Assembly (NCBI GenBank): GCA_964526035.1
Contig: CAZGKE010000067.1
Coordinates: 1 to 16,707 of the forward strand
From: DAOMOD01 sp964526035
GTDB taxonomy: Bacteria > Pseudomonadota > Gammaproteobacteria > Xanthomonadales > BPKI01
Direction of reading: 5' to 3'
Length of the DNA: 16,707 nucleotides
Shown: positions 1-7,864 of the stretch, piece by piece
Layout: each line of letters opens with the position of its first letter
Position numbering within the stretch: position 1 is the first letter of the stretch
Program-made: the position numbers and the translations under genes
The notes under the pieces: model-generated
What the model was told of the DNA's origin: nothing
What the model saw: only the letters and a program-made list of their open reading frames with translations
Database searches by the model: none

Positions 1-911
1 ACAGAGGGATCGACTTCGAGCGACCAGGCGTCGATGCCGCCCTCCACGTTGTAGACCTCGCAGAAGCCGAGGTGGCGAAAGTGCTCGGCGAACTGCAGGC
101 TCGACTGTCCATGATGGCAAAGGAAGGCCAATGCGGTGGTCTTCGGCAGCGCTTCCAGTTCGGCGCGGTTGTCTGCTCCAAACGCGCGCGCGCCGGGAAA
201 CGGCACCTGCGCACGTGCTTCCGCAGGGCGTACGTCGACCACGGTGATGGTGCCGTCCGCCAGGCGCTGCTTGAGGTCGGCAACGCTCAGCGGTTTCGGC
301 GGTGGCGGTGCGTTGGGGTTGTCGAGCTTCAGCCCTTCGCCCTGTGCGGTCGCCACCCAGTCGATCCTGAGTCCGCGTGCACGCGCCACGCTGGCGAGGT
401 CGAGCAGCAAAACGAGGCCGTTGGCCTGCACCGCAATCTCGTCGCCTTGGGCAGGTTCCAGGGTGAACTGGCTGCGAAAGGCGGCGTCAATGCGCAGGTG
501 CAGGGCGTTTTCCGGCGCCTGCTCCACGGCTTCACCAAGGCGTTGCGCTGCTTCGTCACTGACGTGGATCTGTGGCGGCGTGCGGTCCGGTGGCTCCACG
601 CCGAACATGCGGTGCAGCTCGCCCTGGTTGTACATGCCGCGCAGGATGTCGGAACCGCCGATCAATTCGCCGTCGACGTACAGCTGGGGAATGGTCGGCC
701 ATTCCCCATAGGCCTTGATGCCCTCGCGCAGCTCGGGGTCCTCAAGGACGTCGACATCATGGAAGTCGGGGACAACTTCGCCGAGCAGCTCGACGGCCGC
801 AGCAGAGAAGCCGCAGCGCGGCGCATTCCTGCGACCCTTCATGAAAAGGACCGCACGGTGTCCGGCGAGCAGGCCGTCGATGCGGGCCCTGAGGTGCGGC
901 GTCAGGCTCAT
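1..911 (-). CDS. Monothiol glutaredoxin (Grx4/GrxD type) fused to a rhodanese domain, 3' end off the window
   Basis: The reading frame is open from ATG at 911 to the left edge, giving 303 visible codons. Residues 1 to about 105 form a monothiol glutaredoxin with the CGFS active site (Cys33) after an MKG motif, then WPTIPQLYVDGELIGG and GGSDI, which bind glutathione and a [2Fe-2S] cluster in this family. Residues from about 205 form a rhodanese domain with VVDVRP, the active-site loop CHHGQSS (Cys265) and the C-terminal GGIDAW motif. The segment between them resembles an A-type/HesB-like beta region, but I cannot name it firmly. The family normally ends a few residues after 'SLEVDPS', so only a handful of codons should be missing. 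GGAGA lies just upstream of the chosen ATG. Family knowledge suggests a role in iron-sulfur cluster trafficking; the rhodanese partner would handle sulfane sulfur. It is the last visible gene of a minus-strand series, 41 bases after the lipoprotein gene. Confidence 0.9.
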   Translation of the reverse strand, partial: MSLTPHLRARIDGLLAGHRAVLFMKGRRNAPRCGFSAAAVELLGEVVPDFHDVDVLEDPELREGIKAYGEWPTIPQLYVDGELIGGSDILRGMYNQGELHRMFGVEPPDRTPPQIHVSDEAAQRLGEAVEQAPENALHLRIDAAFRSQFTLEPAQGDEIAVQANGLVLLLDLASVARARGLRIDWVATAQGEGLKLDNPNAPPPPKPLSVADLKQRLADGTITVVDVRPAEARAQVPFPGARAFGADNRAELEALPKTTALAFLCHHGQSSLQFAEHFRHLGFCEVYNVEGGIDAWSLEVDPS

Positions 912-935
912 GCATGTCTCCTGGAGGTTTGCGTC

Positions 936-941
936 ATTGTA
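936..941 (-). promoter_or_regulatory. Possible -10 box for the glutaredoxin-rhodanese gene
   Basis: On the minus strand TACAAT lies 25 bases upstream of the ATG at 911, a sensible distance for a -10 hexamer followed by a short leader with GGAGA. I do not see a convincing -35 box at 16-18 bases, so the gene may simply be cotranscribed with the lipoprotein gene. Confidence 0.28.
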
Positions 942-952
942 TCGCCACGCGC

Positions 953-2371
953 TCAGCGGCTCCTGCGATAGGCTGGAGAGTGGCGAAACCGAACCTGCGT
1001 CTCCACCCGCCAGCCCGCGCGCGCCAGTCGGCGCGCCGCCTCTTCAGACACCAACCCGCCCACGCGCAGCGTCGTCCGGCGACCGATGAGGCGCGGATGA
1101 TCGAGCAGCGCCTCCAGCCAGGGTGTCACCGATATGTAGTCCACCGGAGCCAGCAGCACCGGCGAGCCCTCGGCAGTAGTCACCCACATCGCCTCGCCGT
1201 CGATGACGATGCGTACGATCGGCGCACCGTCCTGGTCCTGGGTGAGTCGCGCCATGTTCAGGAAATTGACCAGGAAGCGCGCCTCCAGTTCATCGGCGGC
1301 GTCTGCGGCCAGGTCGATGAACTCGAAACGGCCGTCGGCGTCATGCAAGGCCAACAGCGCCGCGGTCAGGTCGATCTGCAGGCTGGGGTGGAAAAATCCG
1401 TTGCGCAGGAAGTTGCGCACGCGGATGCCGGCAAAGCCCGCCTCGGCCAGATGCTTTTCGTTGAGGTCGCGAATCTCGCGGGGCGACAGGTCCCACACCA
1501 GTCGATCGAGACGACCGCTGACCGAGGCGACTTCGGCGACCGCACCGGCACTGCCGAGCAGCGCACCGAAGCTGATGCGGCCGGCCAGGCCCGACCAGGC
1601 CAGCTCGTCGAGCTGCGCGTTGAGCAGGGTGTTGGTGGTGTATGGGTCAATCGCCAGGCGCTCGGCGAGTTCACGGCGGGCCTTGTTGTAGCCGATGTAG
1701 CTCAATGCCGCCGACTCGGCTGCGTCGCCCACTGCGCTGGAGTCCGAAGCATCAGGTTCCTGCTCATGCTCCTCGCTGTCGCGTCCGATCCGCTCGCGCG
1801 CCGCGTCGGAGACATCGAGGGTGGTGCGACGCACGCTGCGATAGGTCTTCCGGAAAAAGCGGGCTATGCCGCTCGGCAGGTTCTGCACGGTGCCGACGGG
1901 ATCGCCGAGCACGTTGGCCATGGCCCGCCCGGTGCGCACAGCTGCATCGCCGGTCGCGCCGACAAAGGTGCGAAAGCCCGAGCGCCGGGACAGCTGTTCG
2001 ATGGCGGGCAGCTCGGCAATGCGTATGGCGAGCATCTCGACACCTTCAACGCGCTTTTCGCCAAATCGCGTGTGCAGCGTGAACACGCCCATCGAGCCAT
2101 TGATCGGTACGCGCGGATCAAGCTCATGGAACGGACCTCTGAGCAAAGCTGCGTCGACCACCTGCGCAGCGCGCAGCACGGGCGTAAGTTCGCTGTCCTT
2201 CCAGTCGTCAAAGTCGTCAGGCAGTTCCACTTCCAGTTCGCTGCCGACGACCGGGGGTGCTGCGCGCGGGTCCGCGTCAGCGAAATCGATGTCGGCGGGT
2301 CTGGGCGCGCTGGCGCAGCCGACCAGCGCGGCAAGCACGATGCTGAGAGTGGCAAGGCGAGGGTCGGACAT
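953..2371 (-). CDS. Outer-membrane lipoprotein of unknown function
   Basis: A 472-residue protein that I do not recognise. The start is placed at ATG 2371 because it opens a clean lipoprotein signal: MSDPR, a hydrophobic stretch and the lipobox LVGC with the lipidated Cys19. The frame extends 28 codons further upstream, but that would bury the signal peptide. Alanine, not aspartate, follows the cysteine, which fits outer-membrane sorting. The mature protein is soluble and mixed alpha/beta, with a low-complexity acidic patch near residues 195-215 (EEHEQEPDASDSSAVGDAAE) and a conserved-looking helical core (LSYIGYNKARRELAERLAID). No catalytic motif stands out. It sits between the LpxH-like gene (93 bases upstream) and the glutaredoxin fusion (41 bases downstream), all on one strand. 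An envelope role is therefore a mild inference only. The upstream ribosome-binding site is weak. Confidence 0.8.
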   Translation of the reverse strand: MSDPRLATLSIVLAALVGCASAPRPADIDFADADPRAAPPVVGSELEVELPDDFDDWKDSELTPVLRAAQVVDAALLRGPFHELDPRVPINGSMGVFTLHTRFGEKRVEGVEMLAIRIAELPAIEQLSRRSGFRTFVGATGDAAVRTGRAMANVLGDPVGTVQNLPSGIARFFRKTYRSVRRTTLDVSDAARERIGRDSEEHEQEPDASDSSAVGDAAESAALSYIGYNKARRELAERLAIDPYTTNTLLNAQLDELAWSGLAGRISFGALLGSAGAVAEVASVSGRLDRLVWDLSPREIRDLNEKHLAEAGFAGIRVRNFLRNGFFHPSLQIDLTAALLALHDADGRFEFIDLAADAADELEARFLVNFLNMARLTQDQDGAPIVRIVIDGEAMWVTTAEGSPVLLAPVDYISVTPWLEALLDHPRLIGRRTTLRVGGLVSEEAARRLARAGWRVETQVRFRHSPAYRRSR

Positions 2372-2385
2372 GGGCGGGGTCTTCG

Positions 2386-2408
2386 ACAATGACAGTTGCC
2401 GACATTGT
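2386..2408. repeat. Short inverted repeat upstream of the lipoprotein start
   Basis: ACAATG and CATTGT form 6-base arms separated by 11 bases, 15 to 37 bases upstream of the lipoprotein ATG. The position would suit an operator or leader hairpin, but arms this short can arise by chance. Confidence 0.25.
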
Positions 2409-2436
2409 GAACCCTGCCAGGTGAACGCAGTAGGGT

Positions 2437-2452
2437 GGCCGCTGAGGCGGCC
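2437..2452. terminator. GC-rich hairpin after the LpxH-like gene
   Basis: GGCCGC-TGAG-GCGGCC is a perfect 6-base stem with a 4-base loop, starting 12 bases after the stop codon of the minus-strand phosphoesterase gene. No T-tract follows on the minus strand, so it is at best a weak or Rho-assisted terminator, or an attenuating or mRNA-stabilising hairpin between two genes of one operon. Confidence 0.3.
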
Positions 2453-2464
2453 CAAGCAGGCCCT

Positions 2465-3319
2465 TCAGGCTGCGCGCTTGACTGCCTTGTCCGGCTTGAG
2501 GGCGAGCTGAGCGAATGCCAGGGCCACGGCGGGCGACGGCAACAGTTCCTCGCGCGAGGTGGCGGCCAGTGCGCCCTGGCGCTCGGTCCAGTGCAGCAGT
2601 TCCATGCGCCCGCTGTCGAGTTCCACCAGGGCGGTGCAGTGCTCGACCCAGTCGCCGTCATTGAGGTAGAGCACGCCGTCGATCCTGCGGATACCGCCGA
2701 AATGGATATGCCCGCAGATGTGCCCGTCGAAGCCTTCATCGCGCGCGCGCTTGGCGACCTTGTGCTCGAAGCCCTGGATATAGTCGAGCGCCCTTCCGAT
2801 GCGCGATTTGGTGATCACCGACAGCGGAAAGTAGGGCAGGCCAAAGCGCCGGCGCAGACGGTTCAGGTTGCGGTTCAACCAGCACAGCAGTCGATGGCCG
2901 CGATCGCCGAGGCGGACGATGAGGCGTTTGCCGACGCCGTGTTCGTCGAATTCGTCGCCATGACTGACGCGGAAACGGCGCCCGTCGGCGCCGCTGTGCT
3001 CGGCATCGAGCTGTACCGAGATTTCGCCTATGCTTCCTCCTGCCAGGCCACGCAGCGGGGCGTCGTGGTTGCCGGGGATATAGATCACCCGGGTGCCGCG
3101 TGCTGCCCTGTCAAGCAGCTCGCCGACGATGGCGCCCTGGGTCGCTGTCCAGAAGATGCGTTGGCGCAGCGCCTGCAGATCGATGATGTCGCCGACCAGA
3201 TAAAGAAATTCCGATTCGGTACTGCGCAGGAAGTCGAGCAGGTACTCGGCCTGGCAGTCGGGCGTGCCGAGATGGACGTCGCTGATGAAAATGCTGCGAA
3301 AACGTTGCCTTGCGGGCAT
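2465..3319 (-). CDS. UDP-2,3-diacylglucosamine diphosphatase-like metallophosphoesterase (LpxH family)
   Basis: A 284-residue calcineurin-type phosphoesterase. All metal-binding motifs are visible in order: SDVHLG (Asp14, His16), VGDIID (Asp44), PGNHD (Asn84, His85), SHGDEFD (His120) and GHIHFGG (His204, His206). The spacing and the 'FISDVHLG ... YLVGDIIDL ... FRVSHGDEFD' context match the COG2908 family that includes LpxH. LpxH removes UMP from UDP-2,3-diacylglucosamine to make lipid X in lipid A synthesis at the inner membrane. Many Xanthomonadales carry both a classical LpxH and a longer paralogue of this type, so the exact substrate is inferred. ATG 3319 is preferred as the start because MPARQRFRSIFISD is the usual N-terminal length. 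A GTG at 3358 would add 13 residues, and neither has a strong ribosome-binding site. A 7-base inverted repeat (3321-3344) lies immediately upstream of this ATG. The gene is divergent from the molybdenum hydroxylase genes. Confidence 0.82.
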   Translation of the reverse strand: MPARQRFRSIFISDVHLGTPDCQAEYLLDFLRSTESEFLYLVGDIIDLQALRQRIFWTATQGAIVGELLDRAARGTRVIYIPGNHDAPLRGLAGGSIGEISVQLDAEHSGADGRRFRVSHGDEFDEHGVGKRLIVRLGDRGHRLLCWLNRNLNRLRRRFGLPYFPLSVITKSRIGRALDYIQGFEHKVAKRARDEGFDGHICGHIHFGGIRRIDGVLYLNDGDWVEHCTALVELDSGRMELLHWTERQGALAATSREELLPSPAVALAFAQLALKPDKAVKRAA

Positions 3320-3320
3320 G

Positions 3321-3344
3321 CCCGGATGCTCTGGCCGATCCGGG
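3321..3344. repeat. Inverted repeat abutting the LpxH-like start codon
   Basis: CCCGGAT and ATCCGGG form perfect 7-base arms with a 10-base spacer, beginning one base upstream of the preferred ATG on the minus strand. In RNA this hairpin would cover the ribosome-binding region. If translation instead begins at GTG 3358 the repeat is simply coding sequence. Confidence 0.35.
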
Positions 3345-3470
3345 ACCCCAGTCTCCACCCGCGCGGCGTCGTCGACGTGTCAGCGCCGTGTCGGTTTGTT
3401 GACTGCGCGGGGTGGCATCGCCACGGTGACAGGCGTAGCTTGGCAGGTCGGAATCCGGGGAGAGTGGTCA

Positions 3471-3935
3471 ATGAAGCTCAAGGTCAATGGCAGTGAATTC
3501 GAAGTCGATCTTTCCGGCGATACGCCGCTGCTGTGGGCGCTGCGCGATGGCCTCGGCCTGACCGGCACCAAGTACGGATGCGGCATGGCCCTGTGCGGCG
3601 CGTGTACCGTCCACGTCGATGGCCAGGCGGTGCGCAGCTGCGTCACCCCGCTGTCGGCCATCGCCGGTCGCGAGGTCACCACCATCGAGGGTCTCTCCGA
3701 AGACGGCAGCCATCCAGTGCAGCAGGCCTGGATCGAGGCCGACGTGGCGCAATGCGGCTACTGCCAGTCGGGCCAGATCATGGGCGCCGTGGCTCTGCTC
3801 GCACGCACGCCGGATCCCGACGACGCCGCCATCGTCGCCGGCATGGACGGCCACCTGTGTCGTTGCGGCACCTATGCCCAGGTGCGCGATGCGGTGCGTT
3901 TGGCGGCGCGCAGGATCAGCGAGGGTCAGTCATGA
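3471..3935 (+). CDS. iorA: (2Fe-2S)-binding small subunit of a molybdenum hydroxylase (isoquinoline 1-oxidoreductase alpha type)
   Basis: A 154-residue protein with the two iron-sulfur modules of the xanthine oxidase family. The plant-type ferredoxin domain carries Cys37, Cys42, Cys45 and Cys57 (KYGCGMALCGACTVHV). The all-helical second domain carries Cys95, Cys98, Cys130 and Cys132 (QCGYCQSGQI and LCRCGTY). It passes electrons from the molybdenum site of its partner to an outside acceptor. Its length is typical for IorA. The ATG at 3471 has GGGAGAG upstream, and earlier in-frame codons are not supported. Its stop TGA overlaps the ATG of the next gene by four bases (ATGA), so the two are translationally coupled. 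No FAD subunit is nearby, which is usual for the two-subunit IorAB type. It has no export signal and would travel through Tat with its partner. The name is by family; the substrate is unknown. Confidence 0.88.
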   Translation: MKLKVNGSEFEVDLSGDTPLLWALRDGLGLTGTKYGCGMALCGACTVHVDGQAVRSCVTPLSAIAGREVTTIEGLSEDGSHPVQQAWIEADVAQCGYCQSGQIMGAVALLARTPDPDDAAIVAGMDGHLCRCGTYAQVRDAVRLAARRISEGQS

Positions 3936-6073
3936 AGAAGACTTCCGCCATCACCCGCCGACGTTTTCTCAAGACCACCGCGTGGTCTGCGGGGGGTCTG
4001 CTGGTCGGCCTGCGTCTGCCGGGCTTCGCTTCACTGGCGCTGGCTGCGGAGGGAGGATTCCGCCCCAATGCCTTTGTGCGCGTGTCGCCTGACGGCGAGG
4101 TCACCATCTTCGTCGGCCAGGCCGAGATGGGCCAGGGCGTACTGACCTCGCTGCCGATGATCGTGGCCGACGAACTGGATGTCGATCTCGACCAGGTGAA
4201 GGTCGAAATGGCGGGTGCCGATCCGGCGTTCAATCATCCGATGTTCGGCAGCCAGGTAACGGGCGGCTCCACCTCGGTGCGTGGACTTTACGAGCCGCTG
4301 CGGCGAGCAGGCGCCGAGGCACGACACCTGCTGGTGGAGGCCGCGGCCAACCGCCTCGAAGTCGACCGCGACCAGCTGCACACCGACAGCGGCATGGTGA
4401 TTCACGGAGCCAGCGGACGGCGGATCGGCTATGGCGAGCTGGCCAATGCGGCCGCACTTCTGCCGGCCCCGAATCCGGAAGAGGTCAAGCTGAAGCCGCC
4501 CGGTCATGGCCGTTACGTGGGCCGCGGTCGCCGCCGCACCGAGGGTCCGGAGAAGGTCACGGGACGCGCAAAGTTCGGCATCGACGTACGCCTGCCGGGC
4601 ATGTTGACCGCGGTCGTGGCGTGGCCGCCGGTCTACGGAGCCACGCTGAAATCGCACAGCGCCAAGGCGGCGCTCAGGGTGCCGGGCGTGCGCAAGGTCA
4701 AGGTGGTGCCGGAAGGTGTGGCGGTGATTGCCGACCACTTCTGGGCCGCGCAGCAGGGACGCGAGGCGCTGGTGCTCGAATGGGACCTCGGCGTGCACGC
4801 CAGCCTGGACAGCGACGTACAGCGTGACGAGTACTTCGAGCTGGCGTCCACACCTGGACCGATCGCCGTCGACCGGGTCGACGTCCCGGGCCTGGAGAGC
4901 ACCAATGTCGAGGCCACCACCCTGGACCTCGATCTGCCTTACCTGGCCCACGCCACCATGGAGCCGATGAACGCCACCGTCCATCACCGCGGTGACGAGG
5001 CCGAGGTGTGGACCGGTACGCAGATGCAGACCCTCGACCGTGCCCGCGCCGCCAGCATCCTCGGTCTGGACGAGGAGCAGGTGACCTTGCACAACCTGCT
5101 GCTGGGCGGCGGCTTCGGTCGTCGCGCCAATCCGGTGAGCGACTTCGTCGCTGTCGCTGCGCACGTGGCAAAGGACGAAGGCGTGCCGATCAAGACCGTG
5201 TGGACGCGCGAGGATGACACCCGCGGCGGCTGGTACCGGCCGCGCGTCGTCCATCGGCTGAACGTGCGGGTCGGCGATGACGGGCTGCCGCGACTGTGGC
5301 AGCAGCGTATCGTCGGGCAGTCGATCATGCAGGGCACGCCGTTCGAATCCTTCGGCGTGCGCGATGGCGTCGAACATGCGCTCGTCGAAGGCGCCAGCGA
5401 CATGCCATATGCCGTCCCCAACCTGCGCGTGGAGTGTCACCTGGCGCCGCGCGTGGTGCCGGTGCTGTGGTGGCGCTCGGTCGGCCACACGCACACCGCT
5501 TTTGCCGTCGAGCACATGATCGACCTGCTGGCGCGCCGCGCCGGCCGGGATCCGGTCGACTACCGGCGCACGCTGCTGGTCGGACAGCGGCCCTGGCTGC
5601 GCGTGCTCGAAGCTGCGGTGGAGCGCGCCGGCTGGGGCAGCGAGCTGCCGGAGGGACACGCTCGCGGGTTCGCCATTCACAAGAGTTTCGGCAGCCTGGT
5701 CGCCCAGGTGGCCGAGGTATCGCTGGAAAACGGACGACCTCGCGTACACCGGGTGGTCGCCGCTGTCGACATGGGTCTGGTGGTGAATCCGCGCCACGCC
5801 GCAGTGCAGATCGAATCCGGAATCGTCTTCGGACTTTCCGCTGCCCTGCACCAGCGCATCACCTTCAAGGAGGGCCGCGTACAGCAGAGCAACTTCCACG
5901 ATTTTCCCATGCTGCGCCAGAGCGAAATGCCGAAAGTCGAAGTGCACCTGCTGGAAAGCCTTGGGCCTCCCGGTGGCGCTGGCGAACCAGGCACTCCGCC
6001 GATTGCGCCCGCCGTGGCCAACGCTCTGCTGGCGCTGACCGGTGAGGCGGTGACTACGCTGCCATTCGCCTGA
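3932..6073 (+). CDS. iorB: Molybdopterin-binding large subunit of a molybdenum hydroxylase (isoquinoline 1-oxidoreductase beta type)
   Basis: A 713-residue protein beginning with a twin-arginine signal (ITRRRFLKT, then a hydrophobic stretch and an ALA-AE cleavage area near residue 38). The enzyme therefore probably acts in the periplasm. Cofactor motifs of the xanthine dehydrogenase/aldehyde oxidase superfamily follow: GQAEMGQG near residue 65, GGGFGRR at 392-398, a substrate-pocket region around VLWWRSVGHTHTAF, and the catalytic-glutamate motif GEPGTPP with Glu685 near the C-terminus. With the small subunit upstream it would hydroxylate N-heterocycles or oxidise aldehydes, using water as the oxygen source. 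The true substrate cannot be read from the sequence. The protein is shorter than the best-studied IorB. No XdhC-type maturation factor or cytochrome c partner lies next to it. The gene ends at 6073 and is followed by a REP-like hairpin. A 638-codon antisense frame inside it is a GC-bias shadow. Confidence 0.88.
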   Translation: MKKTSAITRRRFLKTTAWSAGGLLVGLRLPGFASLALAAEGGFRPNAFVRVSPDGEVTIFVGQAEMGQGVLTSLPMIVADELDVDLDQVKVEMAGADPAFNHPMFGSQVTGGSTSVRGLYEPLRRAGAEARHLLVEAAANRLEVDRDQLHTDSGMVIHGASGRRIGYGELANAAALLPAPNPEEVKLKPPGHGRYVGRGRRRTEGPEKVTGRAKFGIDVRLPGMLTAVVAWPPVYGATLKSHSAKAALRVPGVRKVKVVPEGVAVIADHFWAAQQGREALVLEWDLGVHASLDSDVQRDEYFELASTPGPIAVDRVDVPGLESTNVEATTLDLDLPYLAHATMEPMNATVHHRGDEAEVWTGTQMQTLDRARAASILGLDEEQVTLHNLLLGGGFGRRANPVSDFVAVAAHVAKDEGVPIKTVWTREDDTRGGWYRPRVVHRLNVRVGDDGLPRLWQQRIVGQSIMQGTPFESFGVRDGVEHALVEGASDMPYAVPNLRVECHLAPRVVPVLWWRSVGHTHTAFAVEHMIDLLARRAGRDPVDYRRTLLVGQRPWLRVLEAAVERAGWGSELPEGHARGFAIHKSFGSLVAQVAEVSLENGRPRVHRVVAAVDMGLVVNPRHAAVQIESGIVFGLSAALHQRITFKEGRVQQSNFHDFPMLRQSEMPKVEVHLLESLGPPGGAGEPGTPPIAPAVANALLALTGEAVTTLPFA

Positions 6074-6181
6074 GCGCCCGCGAATCCCGGCGTACGCCAG
6101 GCTACGTGCAGATCACGAGGCGCCCGGAAAAGGACGAGCTGCGCGCTTGCCGCCGCGGGCGTGCTCTCACGTTGACGTTCC

Positions 6182-6257
6182 TGTAGGAGCCCACCCGTGG
6201 GCGACCGCCGCGGCGGTACGAAGCCGGTCTCAGGTCGCCCACGGGTGGGCTCCTACA
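6182..6257. repeat. REP-like inverted repeat between convergent genes
   Basis: Two perfect 25-base arms (6182-6206 and 6233-6257) begin TGTAGGAGCCCACCCGTGGG and are separated by 26 bases. Each arm also contains its own small palindrome (GCCCAC...GTGGGC). 'TGTAGGAGC' repeats of this kind are scattered through intergenic regions of Xanthomonadales and pseudomonads, where RAYT transposases are thought to spread them. The RNA would fold into a very stable hairpin in both directions, so it can act as a terminator for iorB and for the threonine aldolase gene. The right arm supplies the stop codon of the latter. Confidence 0.85.
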
Positions 6258-7272
6258 CAGGAAAGCTGCGGAAGGCTTCCAGGCTGCGCTCGACGCACTC
6301 GTCGCCGACATCGAGATGGGTGACCAGGCGCAGGCTTGAACCGTAGCCGGCGAGAATGCGGATCCGGCGGGCGGCGAGATGCTCGGCGAGCGCATGCTGG
6401 CGCTCGCGCGGCCAGGGAAGGAACACCATGTTGGTGTGCTGCTCGACCGATTCGATGCCGGGCAACTCGCGCAGGCCGTCTGCCAGGCGTGCGGCGCGCG
6501 CGTGGTCCTCGGCCAGACGGGCGACGTGATGGTCGAGCGCGTAGTGGCAGGCAGCAGCGAGCAGGCCGGCCTGGCGCATGGCGCCGCCCAGCATCTTGCG
6601 CCAGCGGCGGGCGCGCGCAATCAGCATGTCGTCGCCGAGCAGCGCCGAGCCGACCGGAGCGCCGAGGCCCTTGGAGAAGCAGACCGAAACCGAGTCGAAG
6701 CGCTGCGCGATGTCGCGCGCCGGGACATGGCTGGCGACGGCGGCGTTGAACAGCCGCGCGCCGTCGAGGTGGGTGGCGAGCCCGCGCTCATGAGCCAGGG
6801 CAAGCGCGGCATCGACATAGTCGAAGTCGAGCACGCGGCCGTGCCAGGTGTTCTCCAGCGCCAGCAGCCTTGAGCGGGCGAAATGCGGGTCGTCGGGCTT
6901 GATGGCGGCGCGAATGGCATCGAGGTGCATGCGGCCCGCGATGTCCTGCGGCAGCGGCTGCGGCTGGATCGAGCCGAGCACCGCGGCGCCGCCAGCCTCC
7001 CATCGGTAGCAGTGGGCCTGGTCGCCGACGATGACCTCGTCGCCGCGCTGGCAATGGCTCATCAGCGCGCACAGGTTGGACTGCGTGCCGGTCGGCACCA
7101 GCATCGCCGCTTCGAAACCCAGCGCCTGTGCCACGTGGGCCTCGAAGGCGTTGACCGCGGGGTCGTCGCCGAACACGTCGTCGCCGAGTTCGGCGGCCTG
7201 CATGGCGGCGCGCATGCCCGGCGAGGGTCGGGTGACCGTATCGCTGCGCAGGTCGACCCAGGAATCGCTCAC
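6253..7272 (-). CDS. ltaE: Low-specificity L-threonine aldolase
   Basis: A 339-residue PLP enzyme that splits L-threonine and allo-threonine into glycine and acetaldehyde in the cytoplasm. Family motifs are clear: DLRSDTVTRP at the N-terminus, GDDVFGDDP, PTGTQSN in the phosphate-binding region, HLDGARLFNA with Asp170 contacting the PLP ring nitrogen, and FSKGLGAPVGS with Lys201 as the Schiff-base lysine. Length is normal. The start is GTG at 7272, chosen because GGAGG stands nine bases upstream and no ATG gives the conserved N-terminus; the frame upstream is non-homologous. The GTG lies four bases after the stop of the phosphoribosyltransferase gene, so the two are coupled. The stop codon TAG (6253-6255) lies inside the REP-like repeat, and the last residues (RSFPV) sit at the family's usual end. 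Confidence 0.92.
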   Translation of the reverse strand: MSDSWVDLRSDTVTRPSPGMRAAMQAAELGDDVFGDDPAVNAFEAHVAQALGFEAAMLVPTGTQSNLCALMSHCQRGDEVIVGDQAHCYRWEAGGAAVLGSIQPQPLPQDIAGRMHLDAIRAAIKPDDPHFARSRLLALENTWHGRVLDFDYVDAALALAHERGLATHLDGARLFNAAVASHVPARDIAQRFDSVSVCFSKGLGAPVGSALLGDDMLIARARRWRKMLGGAMRQAGLLAAACHYALDHHVARLAEDHARAARLADGLRELPGIESVEQHTNMVFLPWPRERQHALAEHLAARRIRILAGYGSSLRLVTHLDVGDECVERSLEAFRSFPV

Positions 7273-7276
7273 CGGC

Positions 7277-7831
7277 TCAAGCCTCCGCGCGCGGCCGCCA
7301 CAGGTCGACACGGAACTCCGACTCGTAGGGCGGTACGTTGCATTCGATGACGTCGTCCGGGGCGATCTGCATGCGCACGCCGACGATGTCTGCCACCACC
7401 GGCAGACGAACGCAGCAGCGGTCGACCAGCACGGCCACATGGATCGCGTCGGGGTGCCGGCTGCGCAGGAACTCGACCACGCGCAGCGCCGAATGGCCCT
7501 GATAGAGCACGTCGTCGACCACGATCACGCGGCGGCCGGTGAAGTCCGCTTCGACCTGCTCCGGACTGGGGTTGAGACTGGTGTCGGGATGCAGCAGGGA
7601 GAGGTCGTCGCCATAGCGTTTGACTCGGATATCGGTGCGCGCCACCTGGGCGCGCGGCGCCAGGCGCTGGATGCGCTCGCCGAGCATGTCGGCCAGCGGT
7701 GCGCCGCGGCGCAGCACGCCGACCAGCGTGGCCGGCCGGTCGCCGATGATCAGCGCCGCCTGCCGCGCCATGCGCTCCAGCACGGCATCCAGTTCACGGG
7801 CGTCGAAAAGACGGAAGCGTGACTCGCTCAT
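7277..7831 (-). CDS. pyrR: PyrR-type phosphoribosyltransferase
   Basis: A 184-residue type I phosphoribosyltransferase. The PRPP-binding loop is VIVVDDVLYQGHS (102-114), and a PyrR-like signature LVDRCCVRLPVVADIVG (135-151) parallels the 'LVDRGHRELPIRADYVGK' region of PyrR. The RYGDDLS segment (72-78) and the early VGVLRRGAPLA also match. PyrR has uracil phosphoribosyltransferase activity, and in Firmicutes it is an RNA-binding attenuator of pyr genes. In proteobacteria the regulatory role is less clear, and here no other pyrimidine gene is adjacent, so only the transferase role is a reasonable inference. The conserved glycine-histidine and the lysine of the signature are replaced (CC, R). 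A generic purine or pyrimidine salvage transferase remains possible. ATG 7831 is the only good start. It sits 33 bases after the membrane-protein gene and 4 bases before ltaE. Confidence 0.75.
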   Translation of the reverse strand: MSESRFRLFDARELDAVLERMARQAALIIGDRPATLVGVLRRGAPLADMLGERIQRLAPRAQVARTDIRVKRYGDDLSLLHPDTSLNPSPEQVEADFTGRRVIVVDDVLYQGHSALRVVEFLRSRHPDAIHVAVLVDRCCVRLPVVADIVGVRMQIAPDDVIECNVPPYESEFRVDLWRPRAEA

Positions 7832-7864
7832 GGGCTTGCACCGGACGGGGCCGCAGACAATAGC

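Noticed and set aside
914..2392. 492-codon plus-strand frame over the lipoprotein gene
   Set aside because: The opposite strand has a lipoprotein signal peptide and natural composition. This frame has no recognisable domain and a composition typical of antisense shadows.
3399..3427. TTGACT as the -35 box of an iorA promoter
   Set aside because: The -35 is good but no acceptable -10 lies 16-19 bases downstream, so no promoter is called.
2435..3496. 353-codon plus-strand frame antisense to the LpxH-like gene
   Set aside because: The minus strand shows all metallophosphoesterase motifs, so this frame is not needed.
4031..5947. 638-codon open frame on the minus strand inside iorB
   Set aside because: It is antisense to a gene with full cofactor motifs, is rich in His, Arg and Asp in a low-complexity manner, and matches no family. 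High GC content leaves such frames open by chance.
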